Positions 1 to 7,533 of a DNA stretch of 64,000 nt are shown here, one piece after another (positions within the stretch are counted from its first letter, which is position 1; each line of letters begins with the position of its first letter). The notes under the pieces were generated by a model. That model did not search any database and had not been told where the DNA came from. It saw only the letters and a list, made by a program, of their open reading frames with translations. Origin of the DNA: Rothia mucilaginosa (GTDB lineage: Bacteria > Actinomycetota > Actinomycetes > Actinomycetales > Micrococcaceae). A program made the translations under genes and the position numbers. The DNA is taken from contig NZ_AP014938.1 of NCBI RefSeq assembly GCF_001548235.1, forward strand, positions 1,984,001 through 2,048,000. Reading direction: 5' to 3'.

Positions 1-1
1 A

Positions 2-505
2 TCCCCGACCGCGGTTCCGAGCGTTCCCGCCGTGACCCCCTCGGCGACCGTGTCCGCATCGGCGTCCGCTAGCGCGTCTGCTTCTTCGAGTGTTTCTGCG
101 AGCGCGTCGAGCTCCGCAAGCAGCTCCAGCAGCGCATCGGCGAGCGAATCGGCATCTTCGAGCGCCTCTGCTTCCGCGAGTGCTTCCGCTTCTGAGAGCA
201 GCACCGCCGACCAGAACACTGCCGGCCACAAGGGCGGCTCCAACGGTGGTTCTGATACTGGTTCCGGCACCTCCGACAACTTGGGTGTGAGCGGTTCCAA
301 CGGTGGTTCCTCTAACGGTGGTTCCTCTAACGGTGGTTCCTCCCTCGGTGGTGGTTCTTCCGCAGGTAGCTCCTCGACCTCCGGTAGCTCCTCCTCGAAG
401 CTGGCTCAGACCGGCGCATCCGGCGCTATGTTCGCCGCAGCAGCCGGTGCCATCACCCTGGCTGCAGGTACCGCACTGGTTGTGGCACGCCGCCGCAAGA
501 GCTAA
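2..505 (+). CDS. C-terminal part of a sortase-anchored surface protein (5' partial)
   Basis: Open from the left edge in the frame whose first full codon is at base 2; the true start is outside the window. The visible 167 residues are a Ser/Ala low-complexity stalk, then a Gly/Ser/Asn segment with repeated NGGS units, then a sorting signal: an LAQTG pentapeptide (a variant of LPXTG), a hydrophobic Ala/Gly/Leu helix and a basic RRRKS tail. By family knowledge this is cleaved by a sortase between T and G and linked to peptidoglycan. The stalk would hold an outer domain that cannot be seen here, so adhesin or enzyme cannot be decided. A terminator follows directly. Confidence 0.85.
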   Translation, partial: SPTAVPSVPAVTPSATVSASASASASASSSVSASASSSASSSSSASASESASSSASASASASASESSTADQNTAGHKGGSNGGSDTGSGTSDNLGVSGSNGGSSNGGSSNGGSSLGGGSSAGSSSTSGSSSSKLAQTGASGAMFAAAAGAITLAAGTALVVARRRKS

Positions 506-521
506 GATTTAGCCTTCGCGC

Positions 522-569
522 AACACCCCGCTTCGCCACTCGTGTTTATGAGTGGGGGAGCGGGGTGTT
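522..569 (+). terminator. Terminator of the surface-protein gene
   Basis: An 11-bp stem (AACACCCCGCT with AGCGGGGTGTT) carries an inner CCACT/AGTGG pairing and is followed by CCTTTC. It begins 17 nt after the stop codon. Its right arm overlaps the place where the -35 region of the next gene should lie. Confidence 0.8.
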
Positions 570-576
570 CCTTTCA

Positions 577-589
577 TACAATGGAAATA
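577..589 (+). promoter_or_regulatory. -10 hexamer TACAAT giving a leaderless start for the chelatase
   Basis: TACAAT (577-582) is followed by six bases and then the ATG at 589. Transcription would therefore begin at or next to the start codon. There is no Shine-Dalgarno sequence. Confidence 0.6.
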
Positions 590-1329
590 TGACTATTCTG
601 AATGTAATCGCAACCTCGCACGGCACCGACTCGGTCGCCGGTCGCGAGGCTATCACGCTGATTCGTGAGCAGATTAAGTTCCTGCTCGCTCAGCGTAATG
701 ACGGTGTGGAGTACCGTGTCCACGCCGCATATGTGGATGTGGAATCTCCCAGCGTTGATGATGCCGCAGCCTCCCTGCCCAATGATGAGCCCTGCGTGAT
801 TGTGCCGATTCTGCTGTCGACCGGCTTCCATACTCAGGTGGATTTGCGCCGTGCCGCACGCAATAGCGGTATTGAGCGTATCAGCATTGGCGAGTCTTTG
901 GGCCCGGATGCGCGCCTTGCCGCGCTGACCCGCGCTCGCTTGGAGGAAGCTGGCTGGACTCCCGGCGACGGCCCTGTGGTTCAGGGTGCTGCCGGTTCTT
1001 CCCGCCCTGATGGTCGCGCGGATATGAGCCGTGCCGCCGAGCTGCTGGCTGAGGAGTTGCACGTTCCGGTGCATCACGGCTTCATTGCCGCGATTGATCC
1101 GAAGTTCCACGAGGTGGTTGCCGAACATCAGCCTAAGTTCGCTGCGACCTACCTGCTGGCGGAGGGTTTCTTCGCCGGTAAGATGCGCCGTGATGCTGAG
1201 TCGACCGGTGTGCCGGTGAAGGTTGCCGCGCCGCTGGTGAACGCGCAGGGTGGCGCTTCTGCTGCCGTGGTGGCGGAGTGCTTTATTGACCGCATGGATG
1301 CGGCTATTGCCCAGCTGGACGCCGCCTAG
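589..1329 (+). CDS. CbiX-type sirohydrochlorin chelatase
   Basis: A protein of 246 residues made of two CbiX-like halves. The N-terminal ATSHGT motif and the later LLSTGFHTQVDL segment supply the histidines that bind metal in this family. The likely reaction is insertion of ferrous iron into sirohydrochlorin to give siroheme, the cofactor of the nitrite reductase encoded nearby (nirB at 2336). An in-frame TTG at 565 would add eight residues, but ATG 589 matches the family N-terminus and sits six bases after a -10 hexamer. Cobalt chelation for cobalamin is a possible alternative; the neighbouring nir genes and methyltransferase favour iron. Confidence 0.8.
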   Translation: MTILNVIATSHGTDSVAGREAITLIREQIKFLLAQRNDGVEYRVHAAYVDVESPSVDDAAASLPNDEPCVIVPILLSTGFHTQVDLRRAARNSGIERISIGESLGPDARLAALTRARLEEAGWTPGDGPVVQGAAGSSRPDGRADMSRAAELLAEELHVPVHHGFIAAIDPKFHEVVAEHQPKFAATYLLAEGFFAGKMRRDAESTGVPVKVAAPLVNAQGGASAAVVAECFIDRMDAAIAQLDAA

Positions 1330-1371
1330 CGCGTCCGCAGTTCACCCCGCCTCATCGGGGCTTCTGAAAGA

Positions 1372-1419
1372 GCAACACAAAAACCTCGGGACGTTATGTT
1401 CCCGAGGTTTTTGTGTTGC
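1372..1419. terminator. Bidirectional terminator between the chelatase and nirD
   Basis: A long near-perfect stem (GCAACACAAAAACCTCGGGA and its complement) has A and T runs at opposite ends, so it can stop transcription from both convergent genes. Confidence 0.85.
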
Positions 1420-1463
1420 TTCGTTTGTTAGCCTTCGCCTGTTAGCCGTAGGCGGCTGAGAGT

Positions 1464-1790
1464 TTAGGCGGTCTTGAGGTAGACGTCGCCGTCGCGGACC
1501 TCTACGGGGTAGACCTTGATGGAGTAGGAGGGGTCAGAGAGGCACTCGCCGGTGGTCAGGTCGTAGACCTCCTTGTAGAGGGGGGAGGTGATGGTGGGGT
1601 TGCCGTTCTTCTCGCCGACGATGCCGCGTGCGAGGACCAGTGCCTGGCTGTGCGGGTCGAGGTGGTCGCTGGCGAAGATGCCGTGCTTGGTCTTGTAGAT
1701 GGCGTACTGGTAGCCGTCGACCAGGGCGACTTCACCCCAGTTTTCTTCGAGGTCAGATTCGGCGCAGATGCGTACCCAGTTCTCAGCCAT
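1464..1790 (-). CDS. nirD: Nitrite reductase [NAD(P)H] small subunit NirD
   Basis: A protein of 108 residues, the usual NirD length, with a Rieske-like fold: WVRICAESDLEEN at the N-terminus, a central LDPHSQA segment and a C-terminal YPVEVRDGDVYL strand. The cysteine-histidine pairs that hold a Rieske cluster are absent, as is normal for NirD. It should be the small partner of the cytoplasmic NADH-dependent nitrite reductase that makes ammonium. The start is supported by AAAGGAAA 5 nt upstream. Unusually, nirD is transcribed away from nirB across a 545-bp gap instead of following it in an operon. Confidence 0.9.
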   Translation of the reverse strand: MAENWVRICAESDLEENWGEVALVDGYQYAIYKTKHGIFASDHLDPHSQALVLARGIVGEKNGNPTITSPLYKEVYDLTTGECLSDPSYSIKVYPVEVRDGDVYLKTA

Positions 1791-2335
1791 GGGGGTTTCC
1801 TTTCGAAGTGGTGGTCTGCGCCGCGCGGGGTGCAGGACACAATAGCGGTTCGTGTGTTCTTTGTTTGGAGTTTACCTTATGAAACCCACATTTGGAAATG
1901 GGGCGCGCGGAGGGTGCTAAAGGTTATTTTTACCCTAAAAGATGACCTTGAATTTTATAGATTAGCCTTACCTAAATTAAGTCTAGATAAGGTAAGAATA
2001 CCCTATTCCAGCCCGGTATTCCGCGGATTTTTTTGGAAAATTTTCCCAAAAAATACGGATTTTCGATACGTCAACCCCGCGCTAGCGTGTACGATAAAAG
2101 TCGTAGTTTAAAACGCCTTTTGACTGCCTGAAAAAACAACATAATCCCACACAAAAATGTTTCGTAATTTTCAGATGCATTCTAAAGAAGCGGGCGCTCT
2201 AACTACTCGGTACGCATCAGATACGAGCCCAACGGCACGGAAACTAGGAGTTCCAACGCCGGGCATGATTCGGTCGCACACTGAGGGTAGATAAGCGCCA
2301 TGAACTACCTGCATTACAACTAGGAAGGAAAATCC
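1791..2335. promoter_or_regulatory. Divergent nirD/nirB control region
   Basis: A 545-bp, AT-richer gene-free region that must hold the promoters for both nir genes. Visible elements are an iron-box-like palindrome at 1957-1975 and a 16-bp inverted repeat at 2090-2105 (arms TACGA/TCGTA). No clear CRP/FNR-type site (TGTGA-N6-TCACA or TTGAT-N4-ATCAA) was seen. Confidence 0.7.
1957..1975. promoter_or_regulatory. DtxR/IdeR iron-box-like operator
   Basis: ATAGATTAGCCTTACCTAA agrees with the DtxR/IdeR consensus TTAGGTTAGCCTAACCTAA at 16 of 19 positions, with an intact central TTAGCCT. It lies 166 bp from nirD and about 360 bp from nirB, so it is closer to nirD. It suggests iron-dependent repression of this iron-demanding pathway. 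Confidence 0.6.
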
Positions 2336-5005
2336 ATGTCGCACACCCCCCGCAACATTCTCGTTGTCGGCGCAGGCCCCGCTGCGTGGCGTTTTGTACG
2401 CGCGTACCACGAAGGCGCTGAAGCTGCCGGTCGCGCAGCGGACACCATCACCGTCCTCAACGACGAGCCCTACATCCCCTACGACCGCGTTGCTATCGAG
2501 CAGATTTTCAAGGACACCGAGAAGGACCTGACCCTCGGCGATCCCGAACTGTGGAATGCAGAGAACATCAACCTGGTCAACAACTGCCACGCAGAGAAGC
2601 TTGACCGCACCCGCCGCGTCGTCACTGACACCGAGGGCAACGAGTACCCCTACGACGTGCTGGTTTTCGCAACCGGTTCCCGCGCGGTTCGTATCCCCAT
2701 TCTTAACTCGGACGCCGCACACGTCTTCCGCACCATCGACGACGTGAAGAACATGGTCTCCGAGGTCAAGCGCCTGCAGTCCACTCTCGGCCGCGCGCCC
2801 CGCGGTATCGTCGTCGGTGGCGGTCTGCTCGGCCTCGAAGCAGCTGAGGGTCTGAAGGACCTGGGCGCAGAGCCCACCATCCTGGACGTGGCTCCCTGGC
2901 TGCTTTCCGTTGAGGTTGACCAGGGCGGCGGTTACGCCGTGAACGCCCAGATCAAGGCAACCGGCATTGATATTGAGACCGGCGTGTACATCTCCGGCAT
3001 CAACAAGGACGCTGACGGCAACGTCGTCTCCGTCTCCATCGCAGACTCTCCCTCCGAGGACGCAGAAATCCGCACCCTGCCCGCCGACATGGTGGTCTTC
3101 GGTGCCGGTATTCGCCCCAACGACGAACTGGCACGTGACGCTGACCTGGCACTGGGTGAGCGCGGCGGTATTCTCGTCAACGACGCATGCCACTCCTCCG
3201 ACGAGCACATTTGGGCTATCGGTGAGGTCGCCTGCGTGCTGGGCCGCACCTGGGGCCTGGTCGCACCGGCAAACGCTATGGCTGACGCTGTGGCAGCTAA
3301 CCTGCTCAACGACAACGAAGAAGCTCAGGTTGAAGAGTTCGACATCGCAACCAAGCTGAAGTTCTCCGGCGTTCAGGTGGCTGGCTTCGGTGACCGCCGC
3401 GGCACCACCGAGGGCTGCCTCGAGGTTCTGTTCGCAGACCCCGCACGCGGCATGTACCAGAAGATCGTGACCAGCGGCGACGCAAAGACCCTGCTCGGTG
3501 GCGTGTTCGTCGGTGACACCGCTCCCTTCGACTCCCTCAAGCCCCTGCTCGGTCGCGAACTGCCCGCTGAGCCGAACGTCTACCTGACCGCAGCTGGCGG
3601 CGGCGACGGCATCCCCGACACCGAACTGCCCGACGACGCAATCCTGTGTTCCTGCAACAACATCAGCTTCGGTGCTGTCCGTGAGGCAATCGTAGACGGC
3701 AACCACGATGTCGCATCCCTGAAGTCCTGCACCACCGCGGGTACCCAGTGTGGTTCCTGTGTGCCGATGCTGCAGAAGACTCTGGAACAGCAGATGAAGA
3801 AGATGGGTCTGACCGTCTCCAAGGCACTGTGTGAGCACTTCGACTTCTCCCGTGCAGAGCTGGCTGAGGCTGTGCGCCTGACCAACCTGGACGACTTCGA
3901 CTCCGTGCTGGCACGCTTCGGTCGCGGCGGCGACGGCTGTGCAATCTGTAAGCCGACCGTTGCGTCGATCCTCTCCTCCTTCCGCAACTCCTACGTCCTG
4001 GATGCAGGCCGCGGTGGTATTCAGGAGACCAACGACCGTGCACTGGCAAACATGCAGAAGAACGGTACCTACTCCGTCGTTCCGCGTATTCCCGCAGGTG
4101 AGATCCCCGCTAAGAAGCTGGGCGTCATCGCAGAAGTTGCTGAAGAGTTCGGCCTGTACGTGAAGATTACCGGTGCACAGCGTATCGGTATGTTCGGCGC
4201 TCGCCTGGAGCAGCTGCCCTACATTTGGGAGCGCCTGGTGGATGCCGGCTTCGAGTCCGGTCAGGCATACGGTAAGTCCCTGCGTAACGTGAAGTCCTGC
4301 ATGGGTTCGACCTGGTGCCGCTTCGGTGTTCAGGACTCCACCGGCATGGCAATCCAGCTGGAGAACCGTTACCGCGGCCTGCGCTCCCCGCACAAGTTCA
4401 AGTTCGGCGTTTCCGGTTGTAACCGTGAATGTGCCGAGGCACAGGGTAAGGACGTTGGTCTGATCGCAACCACCAACGGCTGGAACCTGTACCTGGGCGG
4501 TAACGGTGGTGCAAACCCCGCTCACGGTCGCCTCTTCGTCAAGGATGCCTCCAGCGAGGACATCATCCGCTACATTGACCGCTACCTGATGTACTACATC
4601 CGCACCGCAGACAAGCTGCAGCGTACCGCTCGCTGGCTCGAGGATCTGGATGAGGAGCACGGCGACGGTCTGGCACACCTGCAGTCCGTCCTCATTGAGG
4701 ACTCCCTGGGCGTGTGCGAGGACCTGGAACGCGACATGCAGCGTCACGTTGACTCCTACGAGGACGAGTGGGCAGCAACCCTGAAGGACGAGCGTCGCCT
4801 GCGCCGCTTCCGTGCCTTCATCAACGAGCCCAACGGCAGCGACGAGGGTTCGCACCTGTACGTGCTGGAGCGCGAGCAGATTCGCCCCGCAACCCCCGAG
4901 GAAATTGCGGCGGCAGAAGCTGGCGAGTCCAACACCGTCCTGCTGACCGGTGCCAAGATTCCCGTGGGTAAGCCCAGTGACCTCAACCCGGTCCCGGCAG
5001 CATAG
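2336..5005 (+). CDS. nirB: Nitrite reductase [NAD(P)H] large subunit NirB
   Basis: A protein of 889 residues, close to the usual NirB length. Order of domains: an FAD/NAD(P)-binding disulfide-reductase-like half (dinucleotide motifs GAGPAAWRF near residue 12 and GGGLLGLEAAEG near 165), a BFD-like [2Fe-2S] domain (LCSCNN near 437 with CGSC near 475), and a sulfite/nitrite reductase module. The last binds siroheme and [4Fe-4S] through CMGSTWC (about 654) and SGCNREC (about 694). It reduces nitrite to ammonium with NADH in the cytoplasm together with NirD. AAGGAAGGAAAA before ATG 2336 supports the start. The siroheme methyltransferase gene follows after one base. Confidence 0.95.
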   Translation: MSHTPRNILVVGAGPAAWRFVRAYHEGAEAAGRAADTITVLNDEPYIPYDRVAIEQIFKDTEKDLTLGDPELWNAENINLVNNCHAEKLDRTRRVVTDTEGNEYPYDVLVFATGSRAVRIPILNSDAAHVFRTIDDVKNMVSEVKRLQSTLGRAPRGIVVGGGLLGLEAAEGLKDLGAEPTILDVAPWLLSVEVDQGGGYAVNAQIKATGIDIETGVYISGINKDADGNVVSVSIADSPSEDAEIRTLPADMVVFGAGIRPNDELARDADLALGERGGILVNDACHSSDEHIWAIGEVACVLGRTWGLVAPANAMADAVAANLLNDNEEAQVEEFDIATKLKFSGVQVAGFGDRRGTTEGCLEVLFADPARGMYQKIVTSGDAKTLLGGVFVGDTAPFDSLKPLLGRELPAEPNVYLTAAGGGDGIPDTELPDDAILCSCNNISFGAVREAIVDGNHDVASLKSCTTAGTQCGSCVPMLQKTLEQQMKKMGLTVSKALCEHFDFSRAELAEAVRLTNLDDFDSVLARFGRGGDGCAICKPTVASILSSFRNSYVLDAGRGGIQETNDRALANMQKNGTYSVVPRIPAGEIPAKKLGVIAEVAEEFGLYVKITGAQRIGMFGARLEQLPYIWERLVDAGFESGQAYGKSLRNVKSCMGSTWCRFGVQDSTGMAIQLENRYRGLRSPHKFKFGVSGCNRECAEAQGKDVGLIATTNGWNLYLGGNGGANPAHGRLFVKDASSEDIIRYIDRYLMYYIRTADKLQRTARWLEDLDEEHGDGLAHLQSVLIEDSLGVCEDLERDMQRHVDSYEDEWAATLKDERRLRRFRAFINEPNGSDEGSHLYVLEREQIRPATPEEIAAAEAGESNTVLLTGAKIPVGKPSDLNPVPAA

Positions 5006-5006
5006 T

Positions 5007-5918
5007 ATGTGCCCGAAGATTCCTCCGTTCCCGCCCCGCGAGTTCGCCACTATTGACGAGGTACTCGCGGGCGGGGCGCCCGGGCACACCCTGGACGATA
5101 GCGTGACGGAACGCGGAATTCTTCTGCCCGGCGAGCCCGCCGAGAACCCCGGCAAGGTCTACATTGTGGGCGGTGGCCCCGGTGCCGCTGACCTGCTGAC
5201 CCTGCGTGCGGCACGTGCCTTGAGTGAGGCTGACGTGGTCCTTCTGGATCACCTCGCCCCGCAGGAGTACGGCGAGTATGCACCGAACGCCCTCATCGTT
5301 GATGTGGGCAAGGTTCCCGGTAAGCACGCTGTTCCGCAGTCTCGCATTCAGCAGCTCATGATTGATTACGCGCTCTCGGGTAAGACCGTGGTGCGTTTGA
5401 AGGGCGGCGACCCGTACGTGTACGGTCGCGGCGCTGAAGAGCTGGATGCGTGCATCGCCGCCGGCCTGGAGGCTGAGGTTATCCCCGGCATTACCAGTGC
5501 TATTGCGGTTCCTGCGCGTGCGGCTATTCCGGTGACCCTGCGTAAGGTGTCCTCGATTTTTACCGTCATTTCTGGTCACTCCGGCCTGTCGGAGACCGAA
5601 GTGTCGGCTGTTGAGGCGACCCTGCGCGCCCAAGGCACCGTGGTGCTGCTGATGGGCGTTCGTACCCTGCCCGATACGGTGGCGTCTCTGCTCTCTCGTG
5701 GGATTGAGGCTGACACGCCGCTGGCAACCATCGAGAACGGTTTCTCTGAGAAGGAGCGCGTGACTGTCACGACCCTTGAGAACGCTCAGGCGGATTGCGC
5801 ATCGGTCAAGGCGCCGGCTATTACCGTCATCGGTGAGGTCGTGCATTATGCTCGCGATGATCAGAACCGCTTTGTGAGCGAGGTTCACGAGCGTCTGCGT
5901 GAGCGTTCCACCTCCTAG
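5007..5918 (+). CDS. cobA: Uroporphyrinogen-III C-methyltransferase (SUMT)
   Basis: A 303-residue SAM-dependent methyltransferase. The catalytic domain starts near residue 46 with VYIVGGGPGAADLLTLRA, followed by VVRLKGGDPYVYGRG and VIPGITSAIAVPARAAIPVT, the three signatures of the SUMT family. It converts uroporphyrinogen III to precorrin-2, the first committed step to siroheme. ATG 5007 lies one base after the nirB stop, so the genes are probably co-transcribed; an upstream in-frame ATG at 4950 would overlap nirB. The first 45 residues are not part of the methyltransferase fold and carry no NAD-binding motif, so this is not a CysG-type fusion. No precorrin-2 dehydrogenase is present in the window. 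Confidence 0.9.
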   Translation: MCPKIPPFPPREFATIDEVLAGGAPGHTLDDSVTERGILLPGEPAENPGKVYIVGGGPGAADLLTLRAARALSEADVVLLDHLAPQEYGEYAPNALIVDVGKVPGKHAVPQSRIQQLMIDYALSGKTVVRLKGGDPYVYGRGAEELDACIAAGLEAEVIPGITSAIAVPARAAIPVTLRKVSSIFTVISGHSGLSETEVSAVEATLRAQGTVVLLMGVRTLPDTVASLLSRGIEADTPLATIENGFSEKERVTVTTLENAQADCASVKAPAITVIGEVVHYARDDQNRFVSEVHERLRERSTS

Positions 5919-5960
5919 AGACGGTGCGCTAGATAGCACGGTGCATTAGATAATATTGCG

Positions 5961-6006
5961 CAGCCCCGCATCCTTGGTTTTTCCTAGTTGCCGAGGAGCG
6001 GGGCTG
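5961..6006 (+). terminator. Terminator-like hairpin after cobA
   Basis: Stem CAGCCCCGC/GCGGGGCTG with an inner TCCTTGG/CCGAGGA pairing, 43 nt after the cobA stop. It lacks a long U tract. Confidence 0.6.
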
Positions 6007-6124
6007 TTGCTGTGCCGGCTGGTGTTGCTGTGCCGAGTTGTATTGCTGTACTGGGTCATATTGCCGCGCCGGGAAACGATGCGGCACAAAAACACTGGCA
6101 TAAAAACAGCGGCGCAAAAACATG
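6007..6124. repeat. Two adjacent short tandem arrays (about 18-bp and 14-bp units)
   Basis: TTGCTGTGCCG-like words recur at 6007, 6024, 6043 and 6061 (spacing 17-19). A second array follows with GGCrYAAAAACA words at 6083, 6097 and 6111, exactly 14 bp apart. No coding frame is evident. Confidence 0.75.
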
Positions 6125-6126
6125 CG

Positions 6127-6164
6127 AAAGCGGGGCGGGTATCAGTTGATACCCGCCCCGCTTT
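6127..6164 (-). terminator. Terminator of the lipoprotein gene ending at 6218
   Basis: A perfect 16-bp stem (AAAGCGGGGCGGGTAT and complement) with a 6-nt loop, flanked by AAA and TTT. It lies 54 nt beyond the stop codon on the minus strand. Confidence 0.85.
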
Positions 6165-6217
6165 GTCGTGGGTGTTGCTCTCAGTGCCTAGAGCCTCAGT
6201 ACCTAAAGTCTCTGACC

Positions 6218-7174
6218 CTAGATCTTGAAGTCGTTGCCGCTGCCGGAGCTAGAGCCACTGGAGCCGCTGGACTTGCTGGCAGAAGCCGACGCGGAGGGAC
6301 CCTCAAAGACCTTGCGGAATTGGTCGCTGTACTGGGATACGAAGTACTCGCGGCTGGTCACGCGCCACTTGCCCTCGGCGTACACCACGTAGATAACGAC
6401 ATCCAGGGTGCTTGCCTTCTGAACCTCACCGGTGCCCTTCTGGTAGATGGTGTATTCCTTGACGACATCCCGGCAGGGGAACGCCACAACAGCCAAATCG
6501 GTAGAGGCAAGAGCCTTCCCGTCCTTATCGTCACGGATGCTCAGCTTGCTCTCGTAGTCCTTAGTCCAACCGCCCGCGGCGTAGAGCTTAGCAATAGCCT
6601 TCAGGTTGTTGACCAGGCCGCTGTCAGCGCCGTGGACCAGACCCTTGAGGTACTGCAGGTCGCCGTTGTACATCGCGGCAATGTACGCGCTCTGGTAAGC
6701 AGCCAGGGTCTTGTAAGCGCCTTCGAGGCTGACGGTACGCTGAGCCACCGTATCAATGACCGGGATCGGAACGTTCTTTGCGGGGGAGGTGTCGGTCGGC
6801 TCAACATAGTGCGCAATGGCGGGCTTGTACTCGTACTTGACGTCGCCAATGTACTTCTTATAGTCCTTCAAGAACTCGTCGGACGGAATAATCTTCGCGT
6901 TGTTGCGGCTTGCCGAGGACGAAGATGACGACGAAGCGGATGCCGAAGCCGAGGCAGACTCAGAAGGCGAAGCCGAGGCTGAGGGAGAAGCGGAGGCGCT
7001 CGGGGAGCCGGAGAAAGTATCGCCGGTACCGGTGGGGCGAATATCCTTGTTGAAAGCGCATCCTGCTAGAGCCAGAGCACCGGCGGTCAGGCCGCCAAAA
7101 AGAACGGTGCGGCGGGTCAATCCGTTTCGGTCGTTAGCAGAGAGGCTGGCGTGTGCACTCGGCCGGAAGGACAT
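6218..7174 (-). CDS. Tat-type lipoprotein with Ser/Ala linker, paralog A
   Basis: A protein of 318 residues. It starts with a twin-arginine-like signal (LTRRTVLFGG) and a lipobox LAGC, so it should be exported and lipid-anchored. Then comes a Ser/Ala/Pro linker of about 40 residues, a globular domain (YEYKPAIAHY through WRVTSREYFV) and a Ser/Gly C-terminal tail. The domain resembles actinobacterial DUF6318-type lipoproteins from memory; its function is unknown. ATG 7174 is chosen over the upstream 7216 because AGGAGA precedes it by 4 nt. The neighbouring gene (7534-8484) is a paralog with the same layout, which points to tandem duplication and divergence. Confidence 0.8.
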   Translation of the reverse strand: MSFRPSAHASLSANDRNGLTRRTVLFGGLTAGALALAGCAFNKDIRPTGTGDTFSGSPSASASPSASASPSESASASASASSSSSSSASRNNAKIIPSDEFLKDYKKYIGDVKYEYKPAIAHYVEPTDTSPAKNVPIPVIDTVAQRTVSLEGAYKTLAAYQSAYIAAMYNGDLQYLKGLVHGADSGLVNNLKAIAKLYAAGGWTKDYESKLSIRDDKDGKALASTDLAVVAFPCRDVVKEYTIYQKGTGEVQKASTLDVVIYVVYAEGKWRVTSREYFVSQYSDQFRKVFEGPSASASASKSSGSSGSSSGSGNDFKI

Positions 7175-7533
7175 GGTATCTCCTGAAAAGTGGTTGATCG
7201 AGGTAGCTCGCTTCACAACGCTGTGATGCGTACGAAAGGATCCGCCTCATCGTTTTTGTATGGTGCGCGGTACCAAGGGGGTACCGGGATACGAGCGTGC
7301 CGGAGCGTGAACTGCGGCGGTATGAAGTATCCACTTCCCACTATAGAAGACAGGTTTTAAAACTTCGTCAAAAAACCCTGGACGTTGTCTTTAAGGCACA
7401 ATAACCCAAAGTCGGTGAGGTGCAGGGGTGATTGTGCCTCAACGACTTTGGGTTATGGGCTATTGGACTGATAAGACGGGGCTACTCTCAACCGGAGATA
7501 AGACCGGGGAAGGGGTGGTAGGCCCCTGCGGTG
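7175..7533. promoter_or_regulatory. Intergenic region between the two lipoprotein genes
   Basis: A 359-bp gap holding the promoter of paralog A and the 3' end of paralog B. The notable element is the interlaced inverted-repeat pair at 7395-7456. Nothing else is recognised. Confidence 0.5.
7395..7456. repeat. Interlaced inverted repeats (A-B-A'-B' order)
   Basis: GGCACAAT (7395-7402) is complementary to ATTGTGCC (7431-7438). ATAACCCAAAGTCG (7401-7414) is perfectly complementary to CGACTTTGGGTTAT (7443-7456). The arms alternate and overlap by 2 nt, so the two stems either exclude each other or form a pseudoknot. Confidence 0.75.

Noticed and set aside
2171..5155. Very long minus-strand open frame opposite nirB
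   Set aside because: It mirrors nirB codon by codon and shows no domain; such shadow frames are expected opposite GC-rich genes. The same holds for the frames opposite ileS, rne, thrS, fhs and the 57255 gene.
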